A DNA stretch of 64,000 nucleotides from Acidobacteriaceae bacterium (GCA_030041045.1 JASHOQ010000123.1:1-64000), one strand, 5' to 3'; numbered from the stretch's first letter, positions 26,835 to 37,941 are shown. Made by a program: numbers and translations. Notes: generated by a model from the letters alone, not told the origin.

Positions 26835-28832
26835 TCACTTCAGCAGCGCCTTCGCCTTGGCGGCCACGTTCTCCGCGCTGAAGCCGAGATTCTTGAGCGC
26901 AGTTGCCCCGGGAGCCGAGGCGCCGAAGCGATCGATGCCGACAACACCCCCATCCTGGCCCACATATTTCCACCAGCCCAGCGTGGCGCCGGCTTCGACA
27001 GCGAGCTTGGGCACGCCGGCGGGCAGGACGCTTGCCTTGTAAGCCGCGGATTGCTCCTCGAAAATTCTCCAGCTGGGAAAGCTGACTACGCGGGCGCGGA
27101 TGCCTTCGGCGGCGAGCAGTTTGGCCGCATCGACCACCGGCCAGAGCTCGGAGCCGGTGCCGATGAGCACGAGCTGCGGCTTGTCGACATCCTGAAGCAC
27201 GTAGGCGCCTTTGCTGACGCCGGCGTAGGCGTCGTGGTTCGCGGGATCGATCACGGGCAGATCCTGGCGGGTGAGGGCCATGAAGCTGGGACCTTTGCGC
27301 TCGAGGGCCAGGCGCCACGCGGCTGCGGTTTCATTGGCATCGCCGGGGCGGAAATCGGTGAGATTGGGGACGGCGCGCAACATGGTGAGGTGCTCGACGG
27401 GCTGATGCGTAGGGCCGTCTTCGCCGAGGCCGATGGAGTCGTGGGTGAAGATGAAGAGGGAGTGAATCTTCATGAGCGCGGCCAGGCGGATGGCGGGCTT
27501 GGCGTAGTCAGTGAAACAGAAGAAGGTGGAACCGAAGGGGATGAGGCCGCCGTGGGCCGCCATGCCGTTGACTGCGGCGCACATGCCGAACTCGCGCACG
27601 CCGAAATAGACGTTGCGGCCGGCGGGGTCGACGTGGAAGTTGGCGCCGGGCTTGAAGATGGTTTTGGTGGAGGTGGTCAGGTCAGCGGCGCCGCCGAAGA
27701 GCTCGGGGACCACCTCGGCGATGGCGTTCATTACCGCGCCGCCGGCATTGCGCGTAGCCACAGGCTTTTCTGCGGGGAAACTGGGGATGGATTTCTCCCA
27801 GCCGGACCTGAGGTTGCCTGCCTGGGTGCGCTCGAACTCACGGGCGAGATCGGGGAAGGCCTGCTTGTAGCCGGAGAAGAGCTGGTTCCAGTCGGCTTCA
27901 AGAGCCGCGCCGCGCTCGCCGGCGTTGCGCCAGTTGGCGAGGGCATCGTCGGGAAGGTAGAAGTTCTTGTCTTCAGGAAAACCGAAGAACTTCTTGGTGG
28001 CGGCGGTGTCGGCGGCGCCGAGGGCCTCGCCGTGCGCCTTGTTGGTGCCGGCGCGCGGGCTGCCGTAGCCGATGACGGTGCGCACGGCGATGAAGGAGGG
28101 CCTGGCGGTTTCGGCCTTGGCGGCTTCAATGGCGGCCTCGATGGCGTTGAGGTCGTTGCCGTCGGCCACGCGCTGCACGTGCCAGTGGTAGGCTTCGAAG
28201 CGCTCCAGAAAGTTGTCGGTATAGCTCAGCTCGGTGGGACCGTCGAGGGAGACCAGGTTGTCGTCATAGATGAAGATGAGCTTGCCCAGGGCGAGCGTGC
28301 CGGCGAGCGCGGCGGCCTCATGGGAGACGCCTTCCATCAGGTCGCCGTCGCCGCAGAGTGCGAACGTGTGATGATTGACGATCTCGTAGCCGGGGCGATT
28401 GTAGATGGCGGCCAGGTGCTTTTCCGCCGCGGCCATGCCCACGGCCATGGCGATGCCCTGACCAAGAGGGCCGGTGGTGACTTCAACGCCGTCGGTTTCG
28501 CCGGACTCGGGATGGCCGGGCGTAATCGAGCCCCACTGGCGGAAGCCCTTGAGGTCGTCGAGGGTAAGCCTGTAGCCGGAGAGAAAGAGCGAGCCGTAGA
28601 GCAGCGCAGAGGCGTGGCCGTTGGAAAGGACGAAGCGGTCGCGGTCAACCCACTTGGAGTGGGCCGGGTTGTGCTTCATCAGCTTGTGAAAGAGCAGGTA
28701 GGCGATGGGCGCGCAACCCAGCGGCGCGCCGGGATGGCCGCTCTTGGCTTTTTCCACCGTATCCACGGCCAGCAGCCGCAGCGTGTCAATGGAAAGCTGA
28801 TCGAGAGAAAGCGACGCGAGGGCGGAAGTCAT
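26835..28832 (-). CDS. tkt: Transketolase
   Basis: [72 protein letters not shown]. Confidence 0.97.
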   Translation of the reverse strand: MTSALASLSLDQLSIDTLRLLAVDTVEKAKSGHPGAPLGCAPIAYLLFHKLMKHNPAHSKWVDRDRFVLSNGHASALLYGSLFLSGYRLTLDDLKGFRQWGSITPGHPESGETDGVEVTTGPLGQGIAMAVGMAAAEKHLAAIYNRPGYEIVNHHTFALCGDGDLMEGVSHEAAALAGTLALGKLIFIYDDNLVSLDGPTELSYTDNFLERFEAYHWHVQRVADGNDLNAIEAAIEAAKAETARPSFIAVRTVIGYGSPRAGTNKAHGEALGAADTAATKKFFGFPEDKNFYLPDDALANWRNAGERGAALEADWNQLFSGYKQAFPDLAREFERTQAGNLRSGWEKSIPSFPAEKPVATRNAGGAVMNAIAEVVPELFGGAADLTTSTKTIFKPGANFHVDPAGRNVYFGVREFGMCAAVNGMAAHGGLIPFGSTFFCFTDYAKPAIRLAALMKIHSLFIFTHDSIGLGEDGPTHQPVEHLTMLRAVPNLTDFRPGDANETAAAWRLALERKGPSFMALTRQDLPVIDPANHDAYAGVSKGAYVLQDVDKPQLVLIGTGSELWPVVDAAKLLAAEGIRARVVSFPSWRIFEEQSAAYKASVLPAGVPKLAVEAGATLGWWKYVGQDGGVVGIDRFGASAPGATALKNLGFSAENVAAKAKALLK

Positions 28833-28885
28833 GATGGTGTGATGTTTTCCTTTCGGTTGGGATGCGCATTTCCCGTGGGGAAGCG

Positions 28886-31342
28886 CTAGACGACCGCATC
28901 AATCCTGACTTTCACATTGTATCCAAGCCAACTCTGGCGCTCCGGCCAGTACAGGGTCCACTCGAGCTCCGTGCAGCCGGGTGGGGGAACAAGATCGGCG
29001 GAGTATCCTGCACGGCCGAGGGCGCGGCTGGATGTGGTCCGCTTCGATTTCCAGCCGTCCCCGGTCCAGATCGCTTCGAAATTTCCTTCATCGAGGATGC
29101 GCAACGCGCGGCCCGCATCCATTTTCTGGATGGGACGGATGCGGCTGTAAATTTCGATGCTGTGATTAGGGCGGTTGCCGTCGCTGCGGATGCAGTAGCG
29201 CTCGAAGACGGGTTCGATGCGGTCGAAGACCTTGCCGTCGACGGCGGAGCGCAGGAGCTTGAGGTATTCGGCGTGAGCCCAGACCAGGGGAACGGCGGAG
29301 CCGGCGGGCTGCCCGATGCGCAGACGGCGCTCAGGGCGATTGGGCTCGTCCCACACCTGCTCGGGGAGCATCTGTCCGCAGGTGGCGAATTTCTCATAGG
29401 TGCGGATGAGGGGCTCGATGTCGTGGCCGGCGGCGAGCTCGTAATGGGCGCGCTCGCCGGTGAGCAGCGGCCAGACGCGGCCCTGGCCCCAGCCTTTGAA
29501 GGGACCGCCGTCGGGGCGCTGGCCGTAGCCGTCGTGGTTATAGCGCAACCAGCCGGGCCCCTGGGGTAATTCGCGTTCGAGGATGGCGTCGACGACCTTG
29601 AGGGAGTCGATGACCAGGGGATCGTCAGCGCGGCGGACGCCGTAGCGGACCAGCTCGAGAAAGCCGGCGTCGATGATTTCGCGGGCCTCGAATTCCGTGG
29701 GTTCGCCGGGAGGGCGGTTGGCGATGTGGATGGTCTCTTTGCCGCAGCCCTCGTGGGCATAGCTCTCACCGCACTCCGGCGGACGGATGCGCATATAGTG
29801 GCGCGCGATACCAGGAAGCAGGACGCCGTTGTTGGTGACGGTCCAGTCTTCCAGATGGCCTTCGATCCAGTCGGCGTATTCCTCGAGGAACTGGCCCAGC
29901 TCGGCGGAGTCATGGGCGCGCGCCAACTCAGCGGCGCAGATAAGGCCGCTGATGACGGAGGCGAGCGTGGACGGCGAATAGCCGGCGTTTTCTTCCCAGC
30001 GCTCCTGGTGGGTGATGGGCGCATTGCGCACCAGGCAGGCGGCCGCGCGCTCGACAAAGGGGAAAATATTCAGCTCGCCGAGGGCGTTGGCTTTCCACAA
30101 GCGCCAGGCGAGGATGATGGGAAAGGCGACCTCATCGAGCTGTTTGCCGCTCCAGTACGGGGTGCCGTCGATCCAGAAATTCTGCGCAAAGCCGCCATCC
30201 GGCTGCTGGGTGCAGGCGAGATAGACGAGGGCGCGGCGCGCCGTCTCCTCGCGGCCGCAGGCGAGCAGGGCGCTGGCGGTCTGGACCATGTCGCGCGTCC
30301 AGACCAGGTGGTAGCCGCCGAGATCGTCATCGCCTTTGATCTGGCCCCAGGGAATGGAGGCCGAGGCGACAAAGGCGCCGGAGAAGGTTTTGTCTTCGTG
30401 GGTGAGCAGAACGTTGTGGCTGGTGCGCATGAGCTTGCCGCCGTCGCACGATTTCTTGGCCAGCCATTGCGGAATGGCGGCGCGGCGCCACTGCACGATA
30501 TAGCGCTCGCGCAGCTCGGCAAAGGGCGTGGCCATGGCGATGATGGTCTTCTCGGCCGCGGTGTGATGGCCGCCGCCAATGCCGATGGCAACGGTAAATT
30601 CAACGGCGCTTTCAGAGCCTTCCCCGGCAATGATTTTGTCATCGAGGTCAAGCTGGCCCATTACGGCCACGTTGCCGTCAGTGGCCGAGCCGAACTGCCA
30701 GTCCATTTTGAAGTCGTCCATCAGGTCGCGCCAGCCGTCGCTGAAGCCCACAAAGCCGCAGCTCATGCGCGAGAATCCGCAACTGGCGATCATGGCCAGC
30801 GACCACCTGTCCTTCCAGGCCAGGAACGCGGAGTTACCGGCGATATCGACCACCCGCGCGGAGTTGCCGGCGCCGCCGCCGTTCAAATGAGGCGCGAGCA
30901 GCGCGTAGACCTTGAGGCGCGGCAAGAGGTCGGCGTGGCCGGTGAGGCGCACATGGGTGAGCACGACGGAGTGGTGCGGATCGCAGATAATCTCCTTGGA
31001 GAGGGCGTAACGGCCTTCGGGGTCGCAGTTGGTGTAATGCACGCCCAGGGCTTCAGGATGGATGTACTCGAAGCGCGAGATCAGATCGCGCTTTTCCTCG
31101 TGGACGAAGGTCTCGCCGTCGCTGATGAGGAACTCCATGTCGCGCACCTGGGCGCGATCGATGGTGGGGTGGTAGATCTCATTGAGGATGCCGTGGGAGC
31201 AAGTGAACCAGATGCGGCTGGAGGCGGCGTAGGCAGTGCCCACCGCGTCCTTGACGCTCGAGGTCCAGCGCGGCTGCGTGCCAGGCGCGCCGAAGGCTTC
31301 TCCCTGCTGCTCAAGCCACTGGTACAAGGGCTGTTCGCTCAT
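28886..31342 (-). CDS. Glucoamylase-like glycoside hydrolase (GH15 type)
   Basis: [74 protein letters not shown]. Confidence 0.85.
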   Translation of the reverse strand: MSEQPLYQWLEQQGEAFGAPGTQPRWTSSVKDAVGTAYAASSRIWFTCSHGILNEIYHPTIDRAQVRDMEFLISDGETFVHEEKRDLISRFEYIHPEALGVHYTNCDPEGRYALSKEIICDPHHSVVLTHVRLTGHADLLPRLKVYALLAPHLNGGGAGNSARVVDIAGNSAFLAWKDRWSLAMIASCGFSRMSCGFVGFSDGWRDLMDDFKMDWQFGSATDGNVAVMGQLDLDDKIIAGEGSESAVEFTVAIGIGGGHHTAAEKTIIAMATPFAELRERYIVQWRRAAIPQWLAKKSCDGGKLMRTSHNVLLTHEDKTFSGAFVASASIPWGQIKGDDDLGGYHLVWTRDMVQTASALLACGREETARRALVYLACTQQPDGGFAQNFWIDGTPYWSGKQLDEVAFPIILAWRLWKANALGELNIFPFVERAAACLVRNAPITHQERWEENAGYSPSTLASVISGLICAAELARAHDSAELGQFLEEYADWIEGHLEDWTVTNNGVLLPGIARHYMRIRPPECGESYAHEGCGKETIHIANRPPGEPTEFEAREIIDAGFLELVRYGVRRADDPLVIDSLKVVDAILERELPQGPGWLRYNHDGYGQRPDGGPFKGWGQGRVWPLLTGERAHYELAAGHDIEPLIRTYEKFATCGQMLPEQVWDEPNRPERRLRIGQPAGSAVPLVWAHAEYLKLLRSAVDGKVFDRIEPVFERYCIRSDGNRPNHSIEIYSRIRPIQKMDAGRALRILDEGNFEAIWTGDGWKSKRTTSSRALGRAGYSADLVPPPGCTELEWTLYWPERQSWLGYNVKVRIDAVV

Positions 31343-31732
31343 CGTGCGGGGTCACTTTCCGGGGGTGCTTTGAAGATGAGATGTTGCGATGGACGCAATA
31401 ACCGAGCGTGCGCCTCTTTCCGTAGTCTATGACGCCGGGCTGAGCGGCGAGGTTCATTTTTCTTGAACATATCGCCAAGCCAAGCGCCTATTCCTGCGGC
31501 GCGACACTCAGTGCGCGCTTGCCGGGCGGCTGGGGAAGATGTGCACACCTGCCGCGCCCTGCGATGCGCGGATTTTGTGACCTGGGGCTGTCTGGGGGCA
31601 TCGAAAACGGAATAGGCCCGGTGTGCGCGCCTGCATTCGCCCAAGCTGTTTTTCCGTCGGGTCTGCTGAAGCTGGGCGAAGCGAAGACGGCGCTTGCGCA
31701 CAGTACAATCCAAACCAAGGAGAATTCTTCGT

Positions 31733-32356
31733 ATGGCCTACGAACTTGCACCGCTTCCCTATGACTACTCCGCTCTTGAGCCGTACATCGACGCCGAGAC
31801 GATGAAACTGCACCACGACAAGCACCACCAGACGTACATCAACAACGTGAACGCGGCGCTCGCAAACCATCCGAAGCTGGCTGCGCTGACGGTCGACGAC
31901 CTGATCAAAGATCTGAATGCGATTCCCGAAGACATTCGCGCCACGGTGCGCAACAACGGCGGCGGGCACTCGAATCACAGCGCCTTCTGGAAGCTGATGG
32001 GCCCGGCCAACTCGCGCGGCATCGGGGGCGAGCCGACCGGCGCCATTGCCGGCCAGATCAAGGCTGACTTCGGCGACTTTGAGACCTTCAAGAAGACCTT
32101 CAACGAGACCACCGCGAAGCAGTTCGGATCGGGATGGGGATGGGTGGTCTTTACCGGAGGCAAGCTGAAGGTGATCACCACGCCCAACCAGGATTCGCCG
32201 CTTTCGCAGGGGCTGTTTGGAATCCTGGGCAACGATGTGTGGGAGCACGCGTATTACCTCAAATACCAGAACCGGCGTCCCGAGTACCTGGCCGCGTGGT
32301 GGAACGTGGTGAACTGGGAGGAAGTGAACCGGCGGTTTGGGGTGGCGAAGGGGTAA
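31733..32356 (+). CDS. sodA: Superoxide dismutase (Mn/Fe type)
   Basis: [41 protein letters not shown]...[28 protein letters not shown]. Confidence 0.95.
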   Translation: MAYELAPLPYDYSALEPYIDAETMKLHHDKHHQTYINNVNAALANHPKLAALTVDDLIKDLNAIPEDIRATVRNNGGGHSNHSAFWKLMGPANSRGIGGEPTGAIAGQIKADFGDFETFKKTFNETTAKQFGSGWGWVVFTGGKLKVITTPNQDSPLSQGLFGILGNDVWEHAYYLKYQNRRPEYLAAWWNVVNWEEVNRRFGVAKG

Positions 32357-32404
32357 GGGCAGGGAACAGGGAATAGGGAATAGGGAGTAAGGAGTAGGGG
32401 GTAG
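32357..32404 (+). repeat. Heptameric array immediately after sodA stop, G-rich on coding strand
   Basis: gggcagggaacagggaatagggaatagggagtaaggagtagggggtag. Confidence 0.85.
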
Positions 32405-32472
32405 AAGACAGTCGTCGACTCGGCGGTTGGCTGCTCCCTGCTTCGTCTTCGCTTGGTCTTTGGGTTCGTCAG

Positions 32473-32508
32473 TTCCTAATCCCTATTGGCTACTCCCTAC
32501 TCCCTGTT
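32473..32508 (-). repeat. Inverted partner heptameric array, C-rich on coding strand
   Basis: ttcctaatccctattggctactccctactccctgtt. Confidence 0.8.
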
Positions 32509-32530
32509 TTCGGAGTCTAATCAGGCAGGG

Positions 32531-33301
32531 GTGGTGGAAACATCGGTGCGGACTTTTGCCTTGCTCCCGCTCGCGGGAATTCTTGCCTTATTTCCGGCAG
32601 CGCCGGCATGCGCGCAAAGCGGAAACTTTATCCTGGCGCAGCACGGCCATGCGGTGGGCACGGCTTCCTATCAATTCACGGCCACCGCGCATGGCTACGA
32701 ATCGACTTCAGTGGTGCGCGTGGCCATGCAGGGACTGGATTACGCGCTCTCAAAGACGGAACGGCTTTCGGCGGCCAATCATCTCAGGCACGTTCTTTTG
32801 AGCGCCACGGTGAACGGCTCCGCGGTGACGGTGGTTGCCGCGCCGGACGCAGCGCAGATTCTTCTCAATATTTCGGCCAACGGACGCAGCACCACGACGC
32901 GGCTGGCGGCGCATGCGGGCGCGGTGTTTCTGCCCGACTTCGATCCCGGGGCGCTGGAGACGTTGCTGGCGCTGGCCGTGGCCAACAATAATCGCGGCCT
33001 GTGGGCCATTCTGCCGAAGAATGCCGGATCGATCGAGCCGGTGCAGCTGGCCACGTATCCCGACGAGCAGGGAACGCTGGGCGGAAAGACGATCGCGGTC
33101 CATCACCTGGTGGCGACGATTGCAGGCACGCAAACCGATCTTTTTTCCGGACCCGAGAATCAGCTTCTGCAGGCGGAGCTGCCGCAGGAGGGATTTGCGC
33201 TGGTGCGCAAGGGATTCGTGCTCAAGCCGCCGGCCAAGCCGATAGTGCCGGCAGCCGAGCCGGCTCCGCCGGGCGAACCGAATGCGCCTTCAATGCAATG
33301 A
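32531..33301 (+). CDS. Hypothetical exported protein
   Basis: Signal peptide VRTFALLPLAGILALFPAAPACAQ; likely GTG start because the upstream ORF extension runs into a heptamer array. Confidence 0.6.
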   Translation: MVETSVRTFALLPLAGILALFPAAPACAQSGNFILAQHGHAVGTASYQFTATAHGYESTSVVRVAMQGLDYALSKTERLSAANHLRHVLLSATVNGSAVTVVAAPDAAQILLNISANGRSTTTRLAAHAGAVFLPDFDPGALETLLALAVANNNRGLWAILPKNAGSIEPVQLATYPDEQGTLGGKTIAVHHLVATIAGTQTDLFSGPENQLLQAELPQEGFALVRKGFVLKPPAKPIVPAAEPAPPGEPNAPSMQ

Positions 33302-33304
33302 TGG

Positions 33305-33341
33305 GGCGCTTGTGCCTTCCCACCTTTCCGGCACAAGCGCC
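33305..33341. repeat. Hairpin with class-B-like loop, just after a stop codon
   Basis: Perfect 12-bp stem GGCGCTTGTGCC/GGCACAAGCGCC, loop TTCCCACCTTTCC. Confidence 0.65.
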
Positions 33342-33470
33342 GTGCCCAGAAGGCTCCCAGACGGGGCAGCCGGCTTGTCGAGACCTTTGTGGACTCGCTG
33401 AATTTGCGGTTCCCTGCGGGTTCCTCGCGTGATAGGTTCTACTCAAAAGAGCTTTCATTGCGAGGGACTC

Positions 33471-34829
33471 ATGAGGTGCATTCCGGTGATGCTTCTCGCC
33501 GCCGCTACGCTCCGTGGCCAGACCCCCTCCTCGGCTCCCAGCGATCTCCGCAGCGTGGCGGAGCGCGCCTACATCTATGCCTACCCGCTGGTGCTCATTG
33601 AAGCAACGCGCGCCGGCCAGCCCGTCAACGAGTTCACCCACGTCCCGCAGTTTCCTCGACCGGATACGCGCAAAGTTGTGCGGCCGAACGCCGACACGCT
33701 CTATTCGATGGCGTGGATCGATCTCGCCAAGGAGCCCGTCCTCATCCGCGTTCCCGACTCGGGCGGCCGCTTTTATCTTTTGCAATTCATGGACGCCTGG
33801 ACCGAGACCTTCGCCGACCCCGGCAAACGAACCACCGGCACCAAGGAAGCGTGGTTCGTCTTCGTGGGGCCGGGCTGGACGGGCAAACTGCCGGAGAACG
33901 TCACGCGCTACGATGCGCCCACGAACATCGTGTGGCTCCTCGGCCGCACGCAGACCAACGGCGCAGCCGATTACGACAACGTGCACGCGTTTCAGCGCGG
34001 CATGCGCATCATGCCGCTGAGCGGGTACCCAAACGGGGAGCAGAAGCTCGGTTCGGCGCTGGCGTTCGGAAAATCCGGCGACATTACCCCGCCCGAGCGG
34101 GTGAAGGCGATGACGCCGGTTGAATTCTTCACCGCGTTTGCCCAGGCCATGAAAGAGAATCCGCCGCACGCTGCGGATGGCGCCATGGTCGCCGACTTGG
34201 CGCGCATTGGCGTTGCTCCGGGCAAGGACTTCGATCCCTCGGCACTTACGCCGGAGCAATTGCAGGCAATCAACGAGGGCGGGAGCGCGGGGCGAGCCCG
34301 CGTGGAGAGCTTCGTGGCCCATTCGAACCAGGCCAAGCCGGGCTGGAACACCTTCATCCGCAACGTGGGCCGCTACGGCACCGACTACACCAGCCGCGCC
34401 GTGACCGCGCGCCTGGCGCTGGGCGCGAACCCGCCCGAGGATGCCGTCTACATCAGCAACCTTGCCGACGGCTCGGGGCAGCCGCTCAACGGGGCCGCGC
34501 GTTACAGGATGCACTTCGACAAGGACCAGATCCCGCCGGTGCGCGCCTTCTGGTCACTTACCGCGTACGACAGGGATGGCTACTTCATTGCGAATCCTCT
34601 GAACCGCTACGCTATCGGCGATCGCGATGCGCTGAAGTTCAACCCGGACGGCTCGCTCGATCTTTATATCCAGGGGGAGGATCCCGGGCCGGATCGCGAA
34701 TCCAACTGGCTGCCTGCGGGTGACGGGCCGTTTAATCTCACCATTCGCCTTTACTGGCCGGAAGAGGCGATCCTTGATGGGAGCTGGCATCCGCCCGCGC
34801 TCGAACGGCTGCCTTACGGCATTTTCTGA
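33471..34829 (+). CDS. DUF1254/DUF1214 family protein, exported
   Basis: AERAYIYAYPLVLIEATRAG...VVRPNADTLYSMAWIDLAKEPVLIRVPDSGGRFYLLQFMDAWTETFADPGKRTTGT...AFWSLTAYDRDGYFI; stop codon supplied by the 109-bp repeat. Confidence 0.9.
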   Translation: MRCIPVMLLAAATLRGQTPSSAPSDLRSVAERAYIYAYPLVLIEATRAGQPVNEFTHVPQFPRPDTRKVVRPNADTLYSMAWIDLAKEPVLIRVPDSGGRFYLLQFMDAWTETFADPGKRTTGTKEAWFVFVGPGWTGKLPENVTRYDAPTNIVWLLGRTQTNGAADYDNVHAFQRGMRIMPLSGYPNGEQKLGSALAFGKSGDITPPERVKAMTPVEFFTAFAQAMKENPPHAADGAMVADLARIGVAPGKDFDPSALTPEQLQAINEGGSAGRARVESFVAHSNQAKPGWNTFIRNVGRYGTDYTSRAVTARLALGANPPEDAVYISNLADGSGQPLNGAARYRMHFDKDQIPPVRAFWSLTAYDRDGYFIANPLNRYAIGDRDALKFNPDGSLDLYIQGEDPGPDRESNWLPAGDGPFNLTIRLYWPEEAILDGSWHPPALERLPYGIF

Positions 34830-34927
34830 GTTACTGTGTCCTCTTCGTTCCTTCGCAAGGTCGCCGCTCCCTGTTGGTCGCGTCGACTCTGCTTTCCGTC
34901 TTCGGGATATAGCTACTCAGAAAATGC
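34819..34927 (+). mobile_element. 109-bp MITE-like element, copy 1
   Basis: 13-bp perfect TIR GCATTTTCTGAGT...ACTCAGAAAATGC; near-identical to 45923-46031. Confidence 0.8.
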
Positions 34928-35133
34928 TTTAGCGGCGTCTAGAAGAAACTCGTTCGTCCGGTCGTGTGAGGCTGGCTCCGCGGGGTGGAGGCGTGAGTGT
35001 ACGGTCGGCAGCCTGGATGCCCCGTCCGTTGTTTCCGCATCGGGAATCGGCTGCCAGTGAGTCTTATCCCTTCCTTACAGGTTTCGGAGTATACCTCGAG
35101 GAGGTTCTGAGGACCGCATCGGGCGCAAATTGA

Positions 35134-35724
35134 GTGGGAGTATTCGATCCAAATTTCTGGGAGACGATTTCCAGTCCAAGCCAACGGGGATTCTCGGTTG
35201 CGGTCCCCGGCCCGGTAGACGGCGGGTCGAAATGCCTGATTCGACCGTCAACCAAGGCGGACATCCACCATATCACTGAGATCTACGGCCACTTCGTTGC
35301 GGCAACCACAGCGACTTTCGAGACCGTTCCTCCGGATGAGCTGGAGATGAGTCGACGGCGGCAAGCCGTTTTGGGTCGCGGCTTACCGTACCTGGTCGCC
35401 GAGCTCGAAGGTTATGTCGTGGGTTTCTGTTACGCGTCCCAATTCCGTCCCCGGGATGGATATCGTTTTACTGTCGAAGACTCAATTTACGTGCGGCCCG
35501 ATTGTACCGGCCACCGGGTGGGCACGATGTTACTGGCCCAGTTGCTCCTCGACTGCCATCTGGAAGGCTGTCACTCCATGGTCGCGTGCATCTGTGGAGT
35601 GAACTTGCCTTCGGTCGCCCTGCACACATCGCTCGGGTTTCAGCAGGTGGGCCTGCTGCCGGAAGCAGGACGCAAATTCGGAGAGTGGCTGCGCTTGTTG
35701 ATTATGCAGCGCCAATTGCGATGA
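35134..35724 (+). CDS. GNAT N-acetyltransferase (phosphinothricin-acetyltransferase-like)
   Basis: CLIRPSTKADIHHITEIYGHFVAATTATFETVPPDELEMSRR...RPRDGYRFTVEDSIYVRPDCTGHRVGTMLLAQLL...SVALHTSLGFQQVGLLPEAGRKFGEWL. Confidence 0.85.
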   Translation: MGVFDPNFWETISSPSQRGFSVAVPGPVDGGSKCLIRPSTKADIHHITEIYGHFVAATTATFETVPPDELEMSRRRQAVLGRGLPYLVAELEGYVVGFCYASQFRPRDGYRFTVEDSIYVRPDCTGHRVGTMLLAQLLLDCHLEGCHSMVACICGVNLPSVALHTSLGFQQVGLLPEAGRKFGEWLRLLIMQRQLR

Positions 35725-35795
35725 ATCCCCGGTCAACCGTGCAGAGGAGAAGGGCCGCCTGTTGAGGGTGGCCCTGGTTATGCTTTCGCCTCTAC

Positions 35796-35950
35796 GGCAT
35801 TTTCTGAGTGACTGTGTCCTTTTCACTGCCTCGCGAGATCGCCGCTCCCTGTTGGTCCCACCCCAGCAAGCGAGGAGCGCTTGCCGGGGCCCCGGGTTGG
35901 TCGCGTCGACTCAGCTGTCCGTCTTGGGGATACAACTACTCAGAAAATGC
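35796..35950 (+). mobile_element. MITE-like element, copy 2, with class-A palindromic insertion
   Basis: Same TIRs; 45-bp insertion 35858-35902 relative to copies 1 and 3, flanked by GTTGGTC direct repeats. Confidence 0.8.
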
Positions 35951-35968
35951 ATTAAGCTCGATTGCTGA

Positions 35969-37030
35969 TTAGGGTTTGAAGTCGATTTTGGCAAAGGTGC
36001 CGGCCAGTTCGTTGGGGCCAATGCCCTGACCGACGGTGACGAACAATTCGTTGGTCGCTCCGTTGTTCGTGGCTCCGCCGCCGAAGGCAACTGCCCACAG
36101 GTTATTGAGGACAATCTTTTTGCCGAAGCGGTCTCTTACGGTGCCGACGAACCTCCCGGTAATGGGATCGAAGGCATTGATGGTGCCGTCGACGGAGTTG
36201 TTGGAAACCAGCAGGGTGTTGCTCAGGGGTCCGAAATTCGGCGGAGCCGCGGTGACGCCCCAGGCCTGGTTGAGCACGTTGCTGTCGATCAGCGTCTTCA
36301 CAAAGGTGCCGTCCTCCTTGAAGACATCGAGCAGGCCTCCGGCCCCGACGTTAGGCACGGCATAGGTGACGTACACCAGGCCGTTGATGTCCTGAACGCC
36401 GAAGACGGAGAGAGTGGAGGGAGCGTTTGGATCGCTGAATGACTTCACCCACACCCAGCTGCCGTTGTACACATCGATCACGTTATTGGCGTTGTCCGCG
36501 GCGTAAATAAAGTTTCCCGTGGCATAGCTGGTGATGGCCAGGCCTGTGAAGCTGGCCTTGCTGGCGGAGTCGTCGACCGCGATGGTCGACTGGTTCTTGT
36601 TCACCCCCGGCGACCACGCGCTGATGGTGCCGTCGAGTGTGGCGAAGATGAAACTCGCCGGCTCGCCGCTAACCTGGAAATCCGTCGACGATCCGTTGTA
36701 CACCACTCCCGTGGGCATGCCCGGGCCGTTCAAGCCTGTCGGCGAGGTTGGTCCGTTTCCGGCGGTGGGAATGGAAACCTTCAGTGACTCTTGCGTTCCG
36801 GTTGCGGTGTAGAGGGTCGACCAGCCGGTGTCGTTGTCGCTGATCCACCAGGGGCTTGTAGCGCTCCGGGCCAATCCCCAGGGGTTGGCCAGCAGTGGAT
36901 CGATGGTCGGAGCCTGGCCGAGCTGATTCGAAACCAGGTTTGTGAGTTGATACTGTGCTTCGGCCGGCACCGAAAGCAAAAGAAGACCCGCGCCTAGAAA
37001 AGCCGCGGCTGCTATCCGGGAAAGCTGCAT
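35969..37030 (-). CDS. TIGR03118 family protein (beta-propeller-like, exported)
   Basis: YQLTNLVSNQLGQAPTIDPLLANPWGLARSATSPWWISDNDTGWSTLYTATGT...TGLAITSYATGNFIYAADNANNVIDVY. Confidence 0.85.
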   Translation of the reverse strand: MQLSRIAAAAFLGAGLLLLSVPAEAQYQLTNLVSNQLGQAPTIDPLLANPWGLARSATSPWWISDNDTGWSTLYTATGTQESLKVSIPTAGNGPTSPTGLNGPGMPTGVVYNGSSTDFQVSGEPASFIFATLDGTISAWSPGVNKNQSTIAVDDSASKASFTGLAITSYATGNFIYAADNANNVIDVYNGSWVWVKSFSDPNAPSTLSVFGVQDINGLVYVTYAVPNVGAGGLLDVFKEDGTFVKTLIDSNVLNQAWGVTAAPPNFGPLSNTLLVSNNSVDGTINAFDPITGRFVGTVRDRFGKKIVLNNLWAVAFGGGATNNGATNELFVTVGQGIGPNELAGTFAKIDFKP

Positions 37031-37338
37031 AGTGCGCCTCTCCTTCTGAAGTCAGGAGGGAGCGCCGAGAGTCCGGGTGCGCATACGGGCACAACACTCC
37101 CTCCAGCGGTCTGATCGTAGGCCAGGTTGCGGGCGGGGAATGTCACCGTCTGGTCACCGCTTTGTAAAAATCCGGTGCGTGCGCGCAAGCACACCAGGGC
37201 AGTTGCGGGAGGTCGACCCACTTGTTCAAGCCTTGTTCACACGCCTGCACTCATTTGTGGAAGCGCCTGGCGTGGCCGCCGCGGTTCCTGCGGCAGTGGC
37301 GGAGAAGCCCCTACGACCTTCAAGGGCGCCCTGCATGC

Positions 37339-37888
37339 CTAATCGCGAAACGTGAACACGCCATTGCTCAGGAACACCTTGAATAGTGAACGAGGCTTCG
37401 CGCAGTGCATGCTGTCGGCGCATGGATCATCTGCCGATCGCAGGATGATCTGAAGCCGGTAGCGCACGTCAGGCTCGCAAATACTCTTGTTTCCTTGCCG
37501 GTTTTGCTGGCAGAACTTTTCTAAGTTCCACATATACTTTCCCGATTCGATCGTGGGGAAGTCGATGCCTGTCCGGTTCAACGGCGCGGCGGGTATTTGG
37601 CTTTTCGAGTCGAGGACTTCGCCGATCAGCCAACTGTTTTCCGCCGTATGCGCAACGCCGCCGGACCGCACCTGCCCGGTCCATTGAAGCCGAAGACTCA
37701 GCACGGTATCGGCTTGGACGTTGGCTGCGGTCCAGGTGATGGGGTAGCTCGCGTGCCGGGAGATGGTCTGGTCATGGTTCAGGCAGGTGAGATTGACTCT
37801 GGGACCCGAAGCAGCTTCCTGGCCTCGCGCCCATGGAAAAACCACGGCCATCATGGCGCAAGCGCCGAACCATGTTCGTGCTGCATGC
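37339..37888 (-). CDS. Hypothetical exported protein
   Basis: Likely start MHAARTWFGACAMMAVVFPWARGQ; no family recognised. Confidence 0.55.
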
Positions 37889-37941
37889 ATATGGGTAAAA
37901 GGTAGCAGATGAGCAAAACATGCGTCTTTCCCGGCTCGCAC

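Noticed and set aside
27051-28889. Long + strand ORF (612 aa)
   Set aside because: Antisense to transketolase.
29726-31432. Long + strand ORF (568 aa)
   Set aside because: Antisense to the GH15-like gene.
33305-33341. Simple rho-independent terminator
   Set aside because: Strong 12-bp stem right after a stop codon but no T-tract; shares loop text with the class-B repeats.
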